A stretch of 16,949 nucleotides of DNA from DATKLX01 sp035542155 (GCA_035542155.1 DATKLX010000085.1:1-16949); one strand, 5' to 3'. Counted from the first letter of the stretch, positions 7,588 to 14,511 are shown. Numbers and translations: made by a program. The notes: generated from the sequence alone by a model not told the origin.

Positions 7588-8300
7588 TGGACGGTCTCCA
7601 CGGGGCCCAAAAAGCGGTACCCCTGCCCGGTCACGGTCTCGATAAACGTGGGGTGGAGGGGATCGTCGTCCAGCAGCCGGCGCAGCTCAGCCACGCGGGT
7701 GTCCACGGCGCGCATGCCCACCGGATAATCCCATCCCCAGACCACATCCAGCAGCCGCTCGCGAGTGACCAGCTCATCGGGATGAGTCATCAGGTACTCG
7801 AGCAGGTTGACCGCCTTGGGAGAAAGGGCAATCTCTTGTTCTCCCAGGCGAACACGGCGCGCCCGCCGGTCGAGGTTTAACGGCCCGCACACCAGCCTGG
7901 AAGCAGCGGCCAGGGAAGGCTGTCCGGGGCGGGTCCGGCGCAAGACGGCGCGAATGCGCGCGACCAGTTCGTGAGGATCGAAAGGCTTATTCAGATAGTC
8001 GTCGGCGCCTTCTTCCAGCGCCATCGCCCGCTCGACCGATTCGCCGACCTGGGTCAACAGGATGATCGGTGTCCAGTTGCCCGCCTGCCTTAAGCGGCGC
8101 AGCGCCCCGCGGCCGTCCAGTTTTGGCATGAGCACATCCATAACCAGCAGGTCCGGCACAAATTCGGCCGCCTTTTGAATGGCTTCTTCTCCGTTGACGG
8201 CCACCGCCACCTGGAAACCGGCCCGTTCCAGGAACGGGACCAGGTTATCGGTGATCGGGGCTTCATCATCCACCAGCAAAATCTTGCGATTAGCATCCAT
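7584..8300 (-). CDS. OmpR/PhoB-type response regulator
   Basis: 238 residues from ATG 8300 (MDANRKILLVDDE). The receiver domain has the acidic pair D11/D12, phosphoacceptor D55 (LLVMDVLMP), T83 (ILLTQ) and K105 (NKPFDP). The C-terminal winged-helix DNA-binding domain spans about residues 130-232, with LVTRERLLDVVWGW, VDTRVAELRRLL and GQGYRFLG. It would bind DNA after phosphorylation by the overlapping histidine kinase. A longer frame back to a TTG at 8348 exists, but its extra 16 residues match nothing in the receiver fold. ATG 8300 has GGAA in a plausible place. Only 58 nt separate it from the upstream dehydrogenase gene, with no terminator seen, so it is probably transcribed from the promoter at 9249-9277. 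Confidence 0.93.
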   Translation of the reverse strand: MDANRKILLVDDEAPITDNLVPFLERAGFQVAVAVNGEEAIQKAAEFVPDLLVMDVLMPKLDGRGALRRLRQAGNWTPIILLTQVGESVERAMALEEGADDYLNKPFDPHELVARIRAVLRRTRPGQPSLAAASRLVCGPLNLDRRARRVRLGEQEIALSPKAVNLLEYLMTHPDELVTRERLLDVVWGWDYPVGMRAVDTRVAELRRLLDDDPLHPTFIETVTGQGYRFLGPVETVQ

Positions 8301-8358
8301 CACGGTTCCAGTTTGAGCAAACCTGTCTATTCGCGGCGAAAAGCGCAATCCAATGATT

Positions 8359-9222
8359 CTAATTCCTGCCCTCAGGAGCTGATAAACCAGTCATTTCCAG
8401 GCTGATCTCCCAAAGACGGGCGGCGACAGCAAGGTTACAGGATTCCGGATTGGATTGGACAGCCTTTTTCCGTTCAAAATACTTACCGGTCACCCCCTCG
8501 ACCTCCGCGGAAGAGGCCAGGTAGACGCTGGTCTGGGCGCCTTCCCTGATCGGGATAGCCGCCAGGTGCACCAGGTGCATCGCGGCGTCGACCAGCCAGC
8601 CGTTGTTGCGCGCAAAATGGCTGGCCACAAACCCGGGATGCAGGGCATTGGAAGTGACCCGCTCGCCCTCCAACCGCCGGGCCAGCTCGTAGGCAAAGAG
8701 GACGTTGGCCAGCTTGGACTGCGAGTACGCTCGCATGCCGGTATAGCCGCGCTTCCCCTCGAGATCATCGAAATGGATCGTGCCGCGGTAGTGCGCGTCG
8801 GAGGATACGGTGATTACGCGGCCGCTGCGGCTGGCTTTGACCAGGTCCAGCAGCCGGTGGGTAAGCAAAAACGGGCTGAGGTGGTTCAGCGCCCAGGTCA
8901 TCTCGATACCCTCGCTGCTGACCTGGCGGCGCAGGAACAGCGCCCCGGCGTTGTTGATCAATACGTCCAGGCGCGGGTAACGGGCCAGAATCTCATCTGC
9001 GAGCCGGTTCACCTCTTTCAGGAGCGACAGGTCTGCGGTGAAACCATCCGCCTGGCCCCCATTCGCGTGGATCTGGCCGACTATCGAGTCAAGACGGGCA
9101 GGGTCCCGCCCTGTGACGATCACCTGTGCCCCCATTTGCGCCAGCTCGAGCGCGGTCTCTGCCCCGATGCCGCGGGTAGCGCCGCTGATCAGAACGAGCT
9201 TATCCTGCATTGATGCTGCCAT
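8359..9222 (-). CDS. Short-chain dehydrogenase/reductase (retinol-dehydrogenase-like SDR)
   Basis: A 287-residue NAD(P)-dependent oxidoreductase of the Rossmann-fold SDR family. The cofactor-binding motif is SGATRGIG (13-20) and NNAG is at 90-93. The catalytic residues are S140/S141 (VITVSSDAH), Y166 and K170 (YSQSK). NHLSPFLLTHRLLDLV, the DL(E) turn before the catalytic Tyr, and ALHPGFV are typical of the RDH11-14/WWOX-like branch common in bacteria. The true substrate cannot be predicted. The start at 9222 has AGGACGGGGTGA just upstream and sits about 20 nt after the predicted transcription start. It is the first gene of a minus-strand run into the two-component system; whether it belongs functionally with that system is unknown. 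Confidence 0.9.
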   Translation of the reverse strand: MAASMQDKLVLISGATRGIGAETALELAQMGAQVIVTGRDPARLDSIVGQIHANGGQADGFTADLSLLKEVNRLADEILARYPRLDVLINNAGALFLRRQVSSEGIEMTWALNHLSPFLLTHRLLDLVKASRSGRVITVSSDAHYRGTIHFDDLEGKRGYTGMRAYSQSKLANVLFAYELARRLEGERVTSNALHPGFVASHFARNNGWLVDAAMHLVHLAAIPIREGAQTSVYLASSAEVEGVTGKYFERKKAVQSNPESCNLAVAARLWEISLEMTGLSAPEGRN

Positions 9223-9248
9223 TATTCACCCCGTCCTTTCCGGAGTGA

Positions 9249-9277
9249 ATTGTAATTTTTTCAGGAAGTACTGTCAA
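9249..9277 (-). promoter_or_regulatory. Near-consensus sigma-70-type promoter for the SDR gene
   Basis: On the minus strand a perfect TTGACA (plus positions 9272-9277) is followed by 17 nt and TACAAT (9249-9254), matching the -10 consensus at five of six positions. The predicted start near 9242 gives a leader of about 20 nt to the ATG at 9222. The match was read by eye; activity is inferred. Confidence 0.7.
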
Positions 9278-9344
9278 ATGGACAGGGGTTCAGCTACCTC
9301 ATGACATTTCATTGACTAGCTTTGCCGTTTGCCTTATTACATGG

Positions 9345-9417
9345 CATTGCGAGACGGGTCGGTAGAGAGCCAATCCAGAGGGTATGGTCTGGCCATCCGA
9401 CCCGGCGAAGCAATCTC
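9345..9417. repeat. Palindromic dispersed-type repeat, ATTGCGAG...GAAGCAATCTC
   Basis: Ends CATTGCGAG and GCGAAGCAATCTC flank a stem of 8 perfect pairs (9355-9362 CGGGTCGG with 9397-9404), plus ATTGC/GCAAT outer pairs (9346-9350 with 9410-9414). The loop is 34 nt. Elements beginning CATTGCGAG and ending GAAGCAATC are a recurrent intergenic palindromic repeat in many bacterial genomes. I recognise the form from memory. No transposase is associated, so it would be a non-autonomous or REP/MITE-like element. Confidence 0.6.
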
Positions 9418-9541
9418 TAAGACTACCAAGCAAGATTCCAATCAATATATGCTCCTCGGGCAAAGCGCCTCTTTCCTTGGTTTGCTTGGGGATTGATTCG
9501 TCCCCATCCCTGGACTGCCGAAGGGTCCACCTGTACCTGCC

Positions 9542-9567
9542 CTGTCCTGGCCTATCCGCCAGGACAG
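9542..9567. repeat. 10-bp perfect hairpin CTGTCCTGGC/GCCAGGACAG
   Basis: Arms 9542-9551 and 9558-9567 enclose a 6-nt CTATCC loop. Further CCTG/CAGG pieces lie around it, with GACAGG at 9575-9580 and GGCAGGACAGG at 9606-9616, as if several copies of a CCTGTCC-type unit had accumulated. No gene or T-run is attached, so a terminator role is doubtful. Confidence 0.55.
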
Positions 9568-9629
9568 ACAGTACGACAGGACTGGGACACTGCGGTCCAG
9601 GTGCAGGCAGGACAGGCGAAGACACAAAG

Positions 9630-9722
9630 GAAGAACGCAAAGGTTTTAAAAATGTTTACCTTAGTGCCCTTTGTGTTCTTCGTGGTTCAATTTTTTCTCC
9701 GTGCCCTCTGTGTGCTCTGTGG
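9630..9722. repeat. CTTTGTGTTCTTCGTGG-type dispersed repeat with internal duplication
   Basis: Two direct half-units, 9664-9685 and 9701-9722 (offset 37 nt), agree at 18 of 22 positions. Each has the form GTGCCCTyTGTG...TGTGG or ...CGTGG. The first half-unit also pairs with an inverted copy at 9630-9643 (GAAGAACGCAAAGG against 9668-9681, 13 of 14 with the exception a G-U type), forming a stem around a 24-nt A/T-rich loop. Sequences of this kind (ACCACAGAG...ACCACGAAG...) recur between genes in environmental genomes; I know this from memory only. It lies just past the Cys-hydrolase gene's 3' end and may act as its transcript end. Confidence 0.6.
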
Positions 9723-9747
9723 TAAAAGTTCTTTTTCAGGAATGGAT

Positions 9748-10899
9748 TTAAGCCACCGCCTGGCGGAAGAGGGGGTAGACGGCGCGGAAGAACTTGCCCA
9801 GCTCGCGAGCCAGGCGAAACAGGGGCAGCCGGCCTTTGGTCGGGTCCAGGTGGGAGAACTGCATCTCCGTGTAATGCTCTCCCAGGTTTCCGGCGAGCGC
9901 GGCGTGCAGGCTGCGCGACTCGCTGACCGGGATGACCTGGTCGCCGACGTCGTGGAGCTGGACGAACAGGGGAGCCCGCAGCCCGTCCAGATAATTGACC
10001 GGGGATAGAGCGGTGAGGCGTTCCTGCATGAAGACAGGCAGGCGGTGCAGCGCGGCATCCGCCTCGGCCGCGTCCCGCGCAGTGAGCAGGGCATAGACCG
10101 CCCGCCCCTCCGCGGAGAGGATACGACCCGAGAGCGACGCATTTTCAACCGCGAACGCGCTGCGAAACCATTCCGCCTCTTCCGGCTCCAGCCCGGCGGT
10201 CAGGGAGTGGACGAAGACCTTGCGGGTGAGCTGGTCGACCCCCCAGGGCTCGCGCCGGTCCCCATTCATGCGGGTGGCGCTGGCGATATCCCGCGCGAAC
10301 GTCCACATCGAGAAGTACGGAGCGTAGGCGGCCAGGAAAGCGACCCGCTCGCGGATGAGCGGGCTGGCGGCGGCCATCAGCGCGAAAGCGCCGCCCACGC
10401 AGGTGCCGATCAGGCCGCTCCGGGCAGGGTCCGCGTAGGGCTGGCGGATCAGCCAGTCATAAGCCAGGGAGATATTTTCGATGTCCGCGGGATCGAGGCG
10501 GAAATCGCGCATCGCGGGCGACCAGTACAGGAGCGCCGCGAAACCGGCCCGGGCCAGCGCTTTCCCCAGGATCGGGATCTGGGGATGGTCAACGCCAAAG
10601 GGGACCACTCCCAGGCAGACCACGGCGGCGGGGAAGCGACCCGGGCCAGAAGGCCGGTACACCTCGCCTTCGGCAAAGCCGGAACTCGTCGGGTAGCGCA
10701 CTTTTTCCACGAGTGGGGATTTGGTGACCCAATCCACCGGCCGGGAGGGCAGCATCGGAAAGACTTTGAGGAAAAAGACCGCCGCCCGGGCCAGAGCGCG
10801 GAGCGGCCGCGTTGACCGGGTAAAGACCAACGGGATGCCTGGGGTTTGAAAATCCGCGCGATTGGACACCGTTTGTTGTGAAGCAGCAGATTGAGCCAT
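9748..10899 (-). CDS. Dienelactone-hydrolase-like alpha/beta hydrolase with Cys nucleophile
   Basis: 383 residues. The nucleophile elbow is G-T-C-V-G (165-169), so Cys167 replaces the usual Ser, as in dienelactone hydrolase. D320 (HDVGDQVIP) and H350 (FSHLDP) complete a plausible triad. The oxyanion region is VVCLGVVPFGVDHP, about 93-106. The protein is about 150 residues longer than classical dienelactone hydrolase. It has an N-terminal extension with a hydrophobic helix (about 34-51) that could tie it to the membrane, and an insertion of about 80 residues before the acid residue (about 200-290), probably a helical lid. The substrate is unknown. AAAGGAGGT 5 nt before the ATG gives very strong initiation. 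It lies 96 nt after the membrane-protein gene on the same strand, so the two may be cotranscribed. Confidence 0.82.
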   Translation of the reverse strand: MAQSAASQQTVSNRADFQTPGIPLVFTRSTRPLRALARAAVFFLKVFPMLPSRPVDWVTKSPLVEKVRYPTSSGFAEGEVYRPSGPGRFPAAVVCLGVVPFGVDHPQIPILGKALARAGFAALLYWSPAMRDFRLDPADIENISLAYDWLIRQPYADPARSGLIGTCVGGAFALMAAASPLIRERVAFLAAYAPYFSMWTFARDIASATRMNGDRREPWGVDQLTRKVFVHSLTAGLEPEEAEWFRSAFAVENASLSGRILSAEGRAVYALLTARDAAEADAALHRLPVFMQERLTALSPVNYLDGLRAPLFVQLHDVGDQVIPVSESRSLHAALAGNLGEHYTEMQFSHLDPTKGRLPLFRLARELGKFFRAVYPLFRQAVA

Positions 10900-10995
10900 A
10901 GAATACCTCCTTTTTTTCTACCTTCAGCATACGGCTAAACCGCCTGCGCGGTCCTCTCCCAAAGGATAGATTTGGAGGTTTAGATTCGGTTTTTC

Positions 10996-11715
10996 TTACC
11001 CCTTGCGGTCCATCAAGACCCCCAGGACGAGGAGGACGCCCAGGGCGATGAGGATCACTGGAGCGAGCAGATTCCAGCTCAGGCCAGACAGCGCCACCCC
11101 GCCGACCACGGCGACTACCACCGTCCCGACCAGGTTGCCGATCACCGCCCAACTGGAGGCTTCGCCGCTGAACAAGAGGCTCAGCGTGGTCGCCAGGCCG
11201 CCGAATGCGACCACCAGGATGGGGACCGCCCACCAGTTGGCCAGATATTCGCGGGGGTAGAAAACACCCAGGTTCTGGAGTAGGAAACCGGTTCCGAGAA
11301 GCGCCGCGGCGATCCCCAACCAGGCCGCCCAGGGACGGTAGATGCGGGTGGAGAGACGGTCATCGCCGGCCCTGCCCCCGGTGAAGATCAGCGACAACCC
11401 GGGAAGAATGATAAACAGGGGCCAGTACACCGACCAGCTCAGCCCGAGCAGGAAGATCAGCGCGACGGTGAGGATGGTCAGCCCGGTGAACAGGCTGCCC
11501 CACACGGCCGCGGTGAATTTCCCGCTGCGACGCAGCAGTGTGTACGCCGTACCAAATGAGCCAAAGACGGGCAGCAAAATAAACAGCGCCCACCAGTTAT
11601 GCAGGGTAAACCGGCCAAGCTGCTCGAGCAGGAAAAACAGGCCGATCAGGATCAGGAAGGCTCCAGATCCGACCCGGCGCATCGAGTTGTCATAGCGGCG
11701 AGAGGTATTATTCAT
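10996..11715 (-). CDS. LiaI/LiaF-like (DUF5668-type) multi-pass membrane protein
   Basis: 239 residues from ATG 11715, preceded by GGAG 8 nt upstream. A TTG four codons earlier is a less likely start. Nearly the whole chain is hydrophobic, with about eight membrane helices. Segments such as GAFLILIGLFFLLEQLG, followed by WWALFILLPVFG, are the signature of LiaI-LiaF-like transmembrane regions (DUF5668 and relatives), and the pattern recurs weakly later in the chain. A short basic N-terminus (RRYDNSMRR) and end (MDRKG) would face the cytoplasm. LiaF proteins restrain envelope-stress two-component systems in Firmicutes, but this protein lacks LiaF's soluble C-terminal domain, so that role is not shown. 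No strong promoter was found; TTGACA (plus 11784-11789, complement) lacks a good -10 partner. Confidence 0.75.
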   Translation of the reverse strand: MNNTSRRYDNSMRRVGSGAFLILIGLFFLLEQLGRFTLHNWWALFILLPVFGSFGTAYTLLRRSGKFTAAVWGSLFTGLTILTVALIFLLGLSWSVYWPLFIILPGLSLIFTGGRAGDDRLSTRIYRPWAAWLGIAAALLGTGFLLQNLGVFYPREYLANWWAVPILVVAFGGLATTLSLLFSGEASSWAVIGNLVGTVVVAVVGGVALSGLSWNLLAPVILIALGVLLVLGVLMDRKG

Positions 11716-11789
11716 GAGGTTCTCCAAAGGAAAGTACGTGTTCGTTCGTCAACAAGGCCATCAGCAGTTTTGGCGATGAATAATGTCAA
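11712..11789 (-). other. Possible 25-codon leader ORF overlapping the membrane-protein start
   Basis: A TTG-initiated frame on the minus strand (LTLFIAKTADGLVDER...) has AAGGAG about 9 nt upstream. It ends in a TGA that overlaps the ATG of the membrane-protein gene by 4 nt (ATGA, 11712-11715). This geometry allows translational coupling. The frame stays open for about 23 further codons upstream, but no known protein is recognised. It could equally be a chance open frame or a decayed gene end. Confidence 0.25.
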
Positions 11790-11883
11790 CGTAAGTGTCT
11801 CCTTACTATACGATAGATCAATGATTTTGGTTGCAGCGAGGTGGGCTGAACGACGTAGATTTCGAGCCTACCAGGCCAGCCAG

Positions 11884-11912
11884 TTGCCTAATCCTTTTAA
11901 TGTATATATAAT
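11884..11912 (+). promoter_or_regulatory. Sigma-70-type promoter of the 81-residue protein gene
   Basis: TTGCCT (11884-11889), a 17-nt spacer, then a perfect TATAAT (11907-11912) in an A/T-rich island that stands out from the GC-rich surroundings. The predicted transcription start is near 11919, giving a leader of about 70 nt before ATG 11991. Read by eye; no operator palindrome was evident. Confidence 0.7.
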
Positions 11913-11990
11913 TTATCTTGTAACTCGTTATTCTGGGTGGGGTGAGAATACAAAACTGGCTCCCCTGCCCGATCAAAAAGGAGTGAAGCA

Positions 11991-12236
11991 ATGGCTTTTA
12001 GCGTTAAGAATAAGCGTGGCGACACCTTCTATCTGCATTCCAAGGATGTTGAGCTGGCAAACAACCGCGAGCGAACCATTTATTTCTTTTCCAAAGAGCA
12101 AAAGGCAGGAGTGATGAACTCGCTCCCCAGCGGCTGGGAGGTCTATGAGACCGAGAACGGCCTCCCGGTCCTGCGCAGGACCGATAAAGACCGCTCGATG
12201 GACCAGTCGCCCTCGAAATCAAAGAGCAAGAGCTAG
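11991..12236 (+). CDS. Small conserved protein of unknown function (81 residues)
   Basis: MAFSVKNKRGDTFYLHSKDV, then an alternating hydrophobic/charged stretch, TIYFFSKEQ, LPSGWEVYET and NGLPVLRR. Similar proteins of 60-80 residues, with the pattern KN.kGktYYLHSk...tIYfFakE....lP.Gyev.e...GLPvLkk, are familiar from Chloroflexota and some Cyanobacteria. They have no assigned function; this is recall, not a search. The core looks like a small beta-rich fold. The last 18 residues are polar and lysine/serine-rich (DRSMDQSPSKSKSKS) and probably disordered, possibly nucleic-acid or ribosome contacting. AAGGAG lies 7 nt before ATG, and a strong promoter is at 11884-11912. It is monocistronic, closed by the hairpin at 12246-12278. 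Confidence 0.85.
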   Translation: MAFSVKNKRGDTFYLHSKDVELANNRERTIYFFSKEQKAGVMNSLPSGWEVYETENGLPVLRRTDKDRSMDQSPSKSKSKS

Positions 12237-12245
12237 GTTCAAACG

Positions 12246-12278
12246 CAGTCCCCCGGTTGGTCCTCAACCGGGGGACTG
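12246..12278. terminator. Shared hairpin between convergent genes, overlapping the MFS stop codon
   Basis: A perfect 14-bp stem (12246-12259 with 12265-12278, arms CAGTCCCCCGGTTG and its complement) encloses a 5-nt loop. It starts 10 nt after the small-protein stop. The MFS stop TGA (12264-12266 on the minus strand) is inside it, and its 3' arm encodes the last MFS codons. There is no T-run on either side, so it may act as a Rho-assisted or mRNA-end-protecting stem rather than a classical intrinsic terminator. Confidence 0.65.
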
Positions 12279-13556
12279 TGGATTCAAAGGCTCAACGACG
12301 GGCGATTCCCCGGCCGCCCTGCTTTCCCCGGCGCGTAAAGACCGCCCGTAGAGCAGGCTGACCGGCGCAAGCAGCGCCCCGGCGAGGACCAGTGCAGCGC
12401 GCAGCGAGACGCCGCGTCCTACCGCTCCGATCCCGGGTCCGAAGGTGACCTGGCCGATGGCGTTGGCCTGGGCCGACATCGAGAGCACAGTCGCACGCAC
12501 CTGGGGCTGGATGTTCTGGACCAGCCAGGTGGTATAAAGTGGTGTGGAGAGCGCGTCGGCCGCGGCTTTGACAAATAACGCCGCCGCCGCGAGGAGAAAG
12601 CTGCCTGTCAGGGCAAAAACGATCACCGCCGCGATGCTCAGCCCGTTGAGAACGAACAGAAAACGGGCCGTTGTGGTCGCGTTCTGGCTGGCCCGGGCTG
12701 CTCGTTTCTGCAACAGCGCGACAACCAGCATCGAGAAGACGCCCCCGCAGGCGCTGAGGATGCCAAACCAGACCACCGGCTGGAGCGCACCCAGGGCCGG
12801 GAAGGTAAAATTTTGCAGCAGGTGAGCGTCATGCAGGCGGTCGAAGCCTTCGCTCGCCGCCCCTCCGACCAGCGAGACCAGGGTCAGCATGCGCAGCACC
12901 GGGCTGCGGCGAATGGCCAGGGCGCTCTGGCCCAGGGTCTGGCGCACCGTCGTCCAGACCAGCTGGCGCTGCCCGGCGGCTGGCCGGGTAAAGTGGCGCT
13001 CCTCCATAGCCCAGACCAGAAACAGGGCCAAAACTAGAAAACCCAGGCCACCGCAGAGATAGGGCAGGTTCAGAGCCTGGCTGGCCAGGGCCACGCTCAG
13101 CCCGGTGCCGAGCAGGCCCATGGCTCGGTTAATCTGCCCGCTGCGAAGGTAAATACGCGCGATTTGATCCTCGCCGGCCTCATCGGCCAGCCAGGCGTCG
13201 GTAGCCCCACTGAGAAAGGTATAGCCGATCCCGCTGATCACCTGGCCGATCAGGACCACCGCGAAGCTGGGCGCCAGGCCGATCCAGGCGAAAGCCGCGC
13301 CGACCAGGAGCATGCCCAGGATGACCGAGAGACGCCGGCCATAGAGGTCCGCCACCAGGCCGGTAGGCACCTCGAAGACCAGGGCCGTCGCTTCCAGCGT
13401 GGTCCCCACCAGGACGAGCTGGAGGGGGTCGAGATGGACCCGGTTGACAAAGTAAACCGTATAGGTGACAAAGATCGTCGCGCTGAAGAGGGAAAAGGCA
13501 GCGTTCATCCCGAGGTAGACGCGCTCGGCGCCGGGCTTATTCAGCATCCTGCTCAT
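12264..13556 (-). CDS. Major facilitator superfamily exporter
   Basis: 430 residues from the ATG at 13556, which has GGGAG 7 nt upstream. A longer frame to 13580 exists but lacks a better ribosome site. Twelve hydrophobic segments lie in two halves, separated by a central basic loop near residues 188-220. The cytoplasmic loop 2-3 motif GLVADLYGRR (66-75) is the conserved MFS motif A. VFEVPTGLVADLYGRR and GATDAWLADE are typical of the drug/metabolite exporter branch close to DHA1-type and uncharacterised bacterial MFS transporters; the substrate is unknown. The start overlaps the end of the RIO kinase gene by 20 nt, so the two proteins are made from one mRNA and are probably translationally coupled. 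The last codons lie within the shared hairpin. Confidence 0.88.
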   Translation of the reverse strand: MSRMLNKPGAERVYLGMNAAFSLFSATIFVTYTVYFVNRVHLDPLQLVLVGTTLEATALVFEVPTGLVADLYGRRLSVILGMLLVGAAFAWIGLAPSFAVVLIGQVISGIGYTFLSGATDAWLADEAGEDQIARIYLRSGQINRAMGLLGTGLSVALASQALNLPYLCGGLGFLVLALFLVWAMEERHFTRPAAGQRQLVWTTVRQTLGQSALAIRRSPVLRMLTLVSLVGGAASEGFDRLHDAHLLQNFTFPALGALQPVVWFGILSACGGVFSMLVVALLQKRAARASQNATTTARFLFVLNGLSIAAVIVFALTGSFLLAAAALFVKAAADALSTPLYTTWLVQNIQPQVRATVLSMSAQANAIGQVTFGPGIGAVGRGVSLRAALVLAGALLAPVSLLYGRSLRAGESRAAGESPVVEPLNPQSPG

Positions 13557-14511
13557 CGTTCGCTCCCTCTGTAAATCCATACTTCAGCCACAGCTCGCGC
13601 GCCAGGCGGGCGGGGTCCTGCCCGAGGCCATAACGCTGGAAATACTGGCACAGGCGAAGCAGGTCGCGTTGGAAGATGGCGTAGGCGTCGCGATTTTCCA
13701 GCGGGTCGATGGCCTGGGGGAAATCGATCAGGCGGATGTCGCCTTCCCAGTACAGTACGTTGTACGCCGACAGGTCCCCGTGGACCCGGCGGCAGGCCAG
13801 CATCACCTCCACGTCGTGGAGCAGGCGGTCGTATAAGAGGCGAGCCTCGCGCGGGCGCAGGCTTACCGCACTGAGCAGCGGCGCGGGCAGATCCAGCTCG
13901 CCAAAGTACTCCATCAGGATGGTGTTATCCCCGAAGGCCAGCGGCTCGGGGACGTCTGCGCCGACTGCAAAAAGGAGCTCGAGGGTCTGGTACTCGGATT
14001 GCAGCCAGGCAGTGTGCTGCATCTCCTTCCCGACCTGGGTGCCCTTGCGCACCGCGCGGAGCATGCGCCCGTCGCGGACCACCTTGCCCTCCGCGTCGAG
14101 TATCGCGCGGCCCTGGCGGTACTGGTAGTCCTTGCGCAGGCTGCGGAACTCGCGCGGGCGGTAGATCTTGGCAGCGACCAGCTCGCGCTCCAGGTCGGGG
14201 TGAGCCGCGCAGCAGTAGACCGTGGCCTCCTTCCCGCCTTTGACCATGCGGAGCACATCGAGGATCTTGTCGTCCTCGTAGAACGGCCCCAGGTAGCTGA
14301 GGATCCACTCGCGCTCGTGGCGCGAGGAGTGGAAAGTGGGGTTGAAGACCTGGTCGGCGTCGATCTGGTCCATGCCGCGGTAGCGGATCAGCTCGTCTAA
14401 CTTCTGGAAGCCGCCGCGGTGCGGCCCACTTTGAGCGGGCTTTTGCGCATCCCGCTTGCGCGCGGGACGCTCATCATCGTTCAACAATTCATTCCAATTC
14501 ATGCGAGACAT
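13537..14511 (-). CDS. RIO1-like atypical serine/threonine protein kinase
   Basis: 324 residues. The nucleotide-binding loop is KGGKEATVY (91-99) and the ATP-anchoring lysine is K115 (VAAKIYRP). The catalytic loop is HGDLSAYN (244-251), with D246 and metal-binding N251. The DFG-equivalent is LIDFPQAID, with D263. These are the RIO-family signatures, and all key residues are present. Archaeal and eukaryotic RIO1 acts in ribosome biogenesis; the role of bacterial members is not established. The first 60 residues are charged and probably flexible. The start is ATG 14511, though ATG at 14502 is also possible; an AAGGG lies closely upstream. The gene overlaps the MFS gene, and a structured leader with a terminator precedes it, so expression may be gated there. 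Confidence 0.92.
   Translation of the reverse strand: MSRMNWNELLNDDERPARKRDAQKPAQSGPHRGGFQKLDELIRYRGMDQIDADQVFNPTFHSSRHEREWILSYLGPFYEDDKILDVLRMVKGGKEATVYCCAAHPDLERELVAAKIYRPREFRSLRKDYQYRQGRAILDAEGKVVRDGRMLRAVRKGTQVGKEMQHTAWLQSEYQTLELLFAVGADVPEPLAFGDNTILMEYFGELDLPAPLLSAVSLRPREARLLYDRLLHDVEVMLACRRVHGDLSAYNVLYWEGDIRLIDFPQAIDPLENRDAYAIFQRDLLRLCQYFQRYGLGQDPARLARELWLKYGFTEGANDEQDAE

Larger units (their letters stand above)
9223..9747. other. Gene-free, repeat-filled intergenic stretch
   Basis: These 525 nt hold no credible gene; open frames here are short and have no recognisable domain. They contain the SDR promoter and three repeat structures described separately: a palindromic ATTGC...GCAAT element, a 10-bp hairpin, and a CTTTGTG-type element. 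A further 8-bp inverted pair, CCAAGCAA (9426-9433) and TTGCTTGG (9482-9489), lies between the first two. The stretch separates the SDR gene from the end of the Cys-hydrolase gene, both on the minus strand. Confidence 0.75.

Noticed and set aside
9299..9640. Open frames of about 113 codons on both strands in the repeat-rich gap
   Set aside because: They run through palindromic repeats, lack ribosome sites and have no recognisable domain.
10045..10815. A 256-codon plus-strand frame opposite the Cys hydrolase
   Set aside because: Antisense shadow; the minus strand carries the GxCxG elbow and a strong ribosome site.
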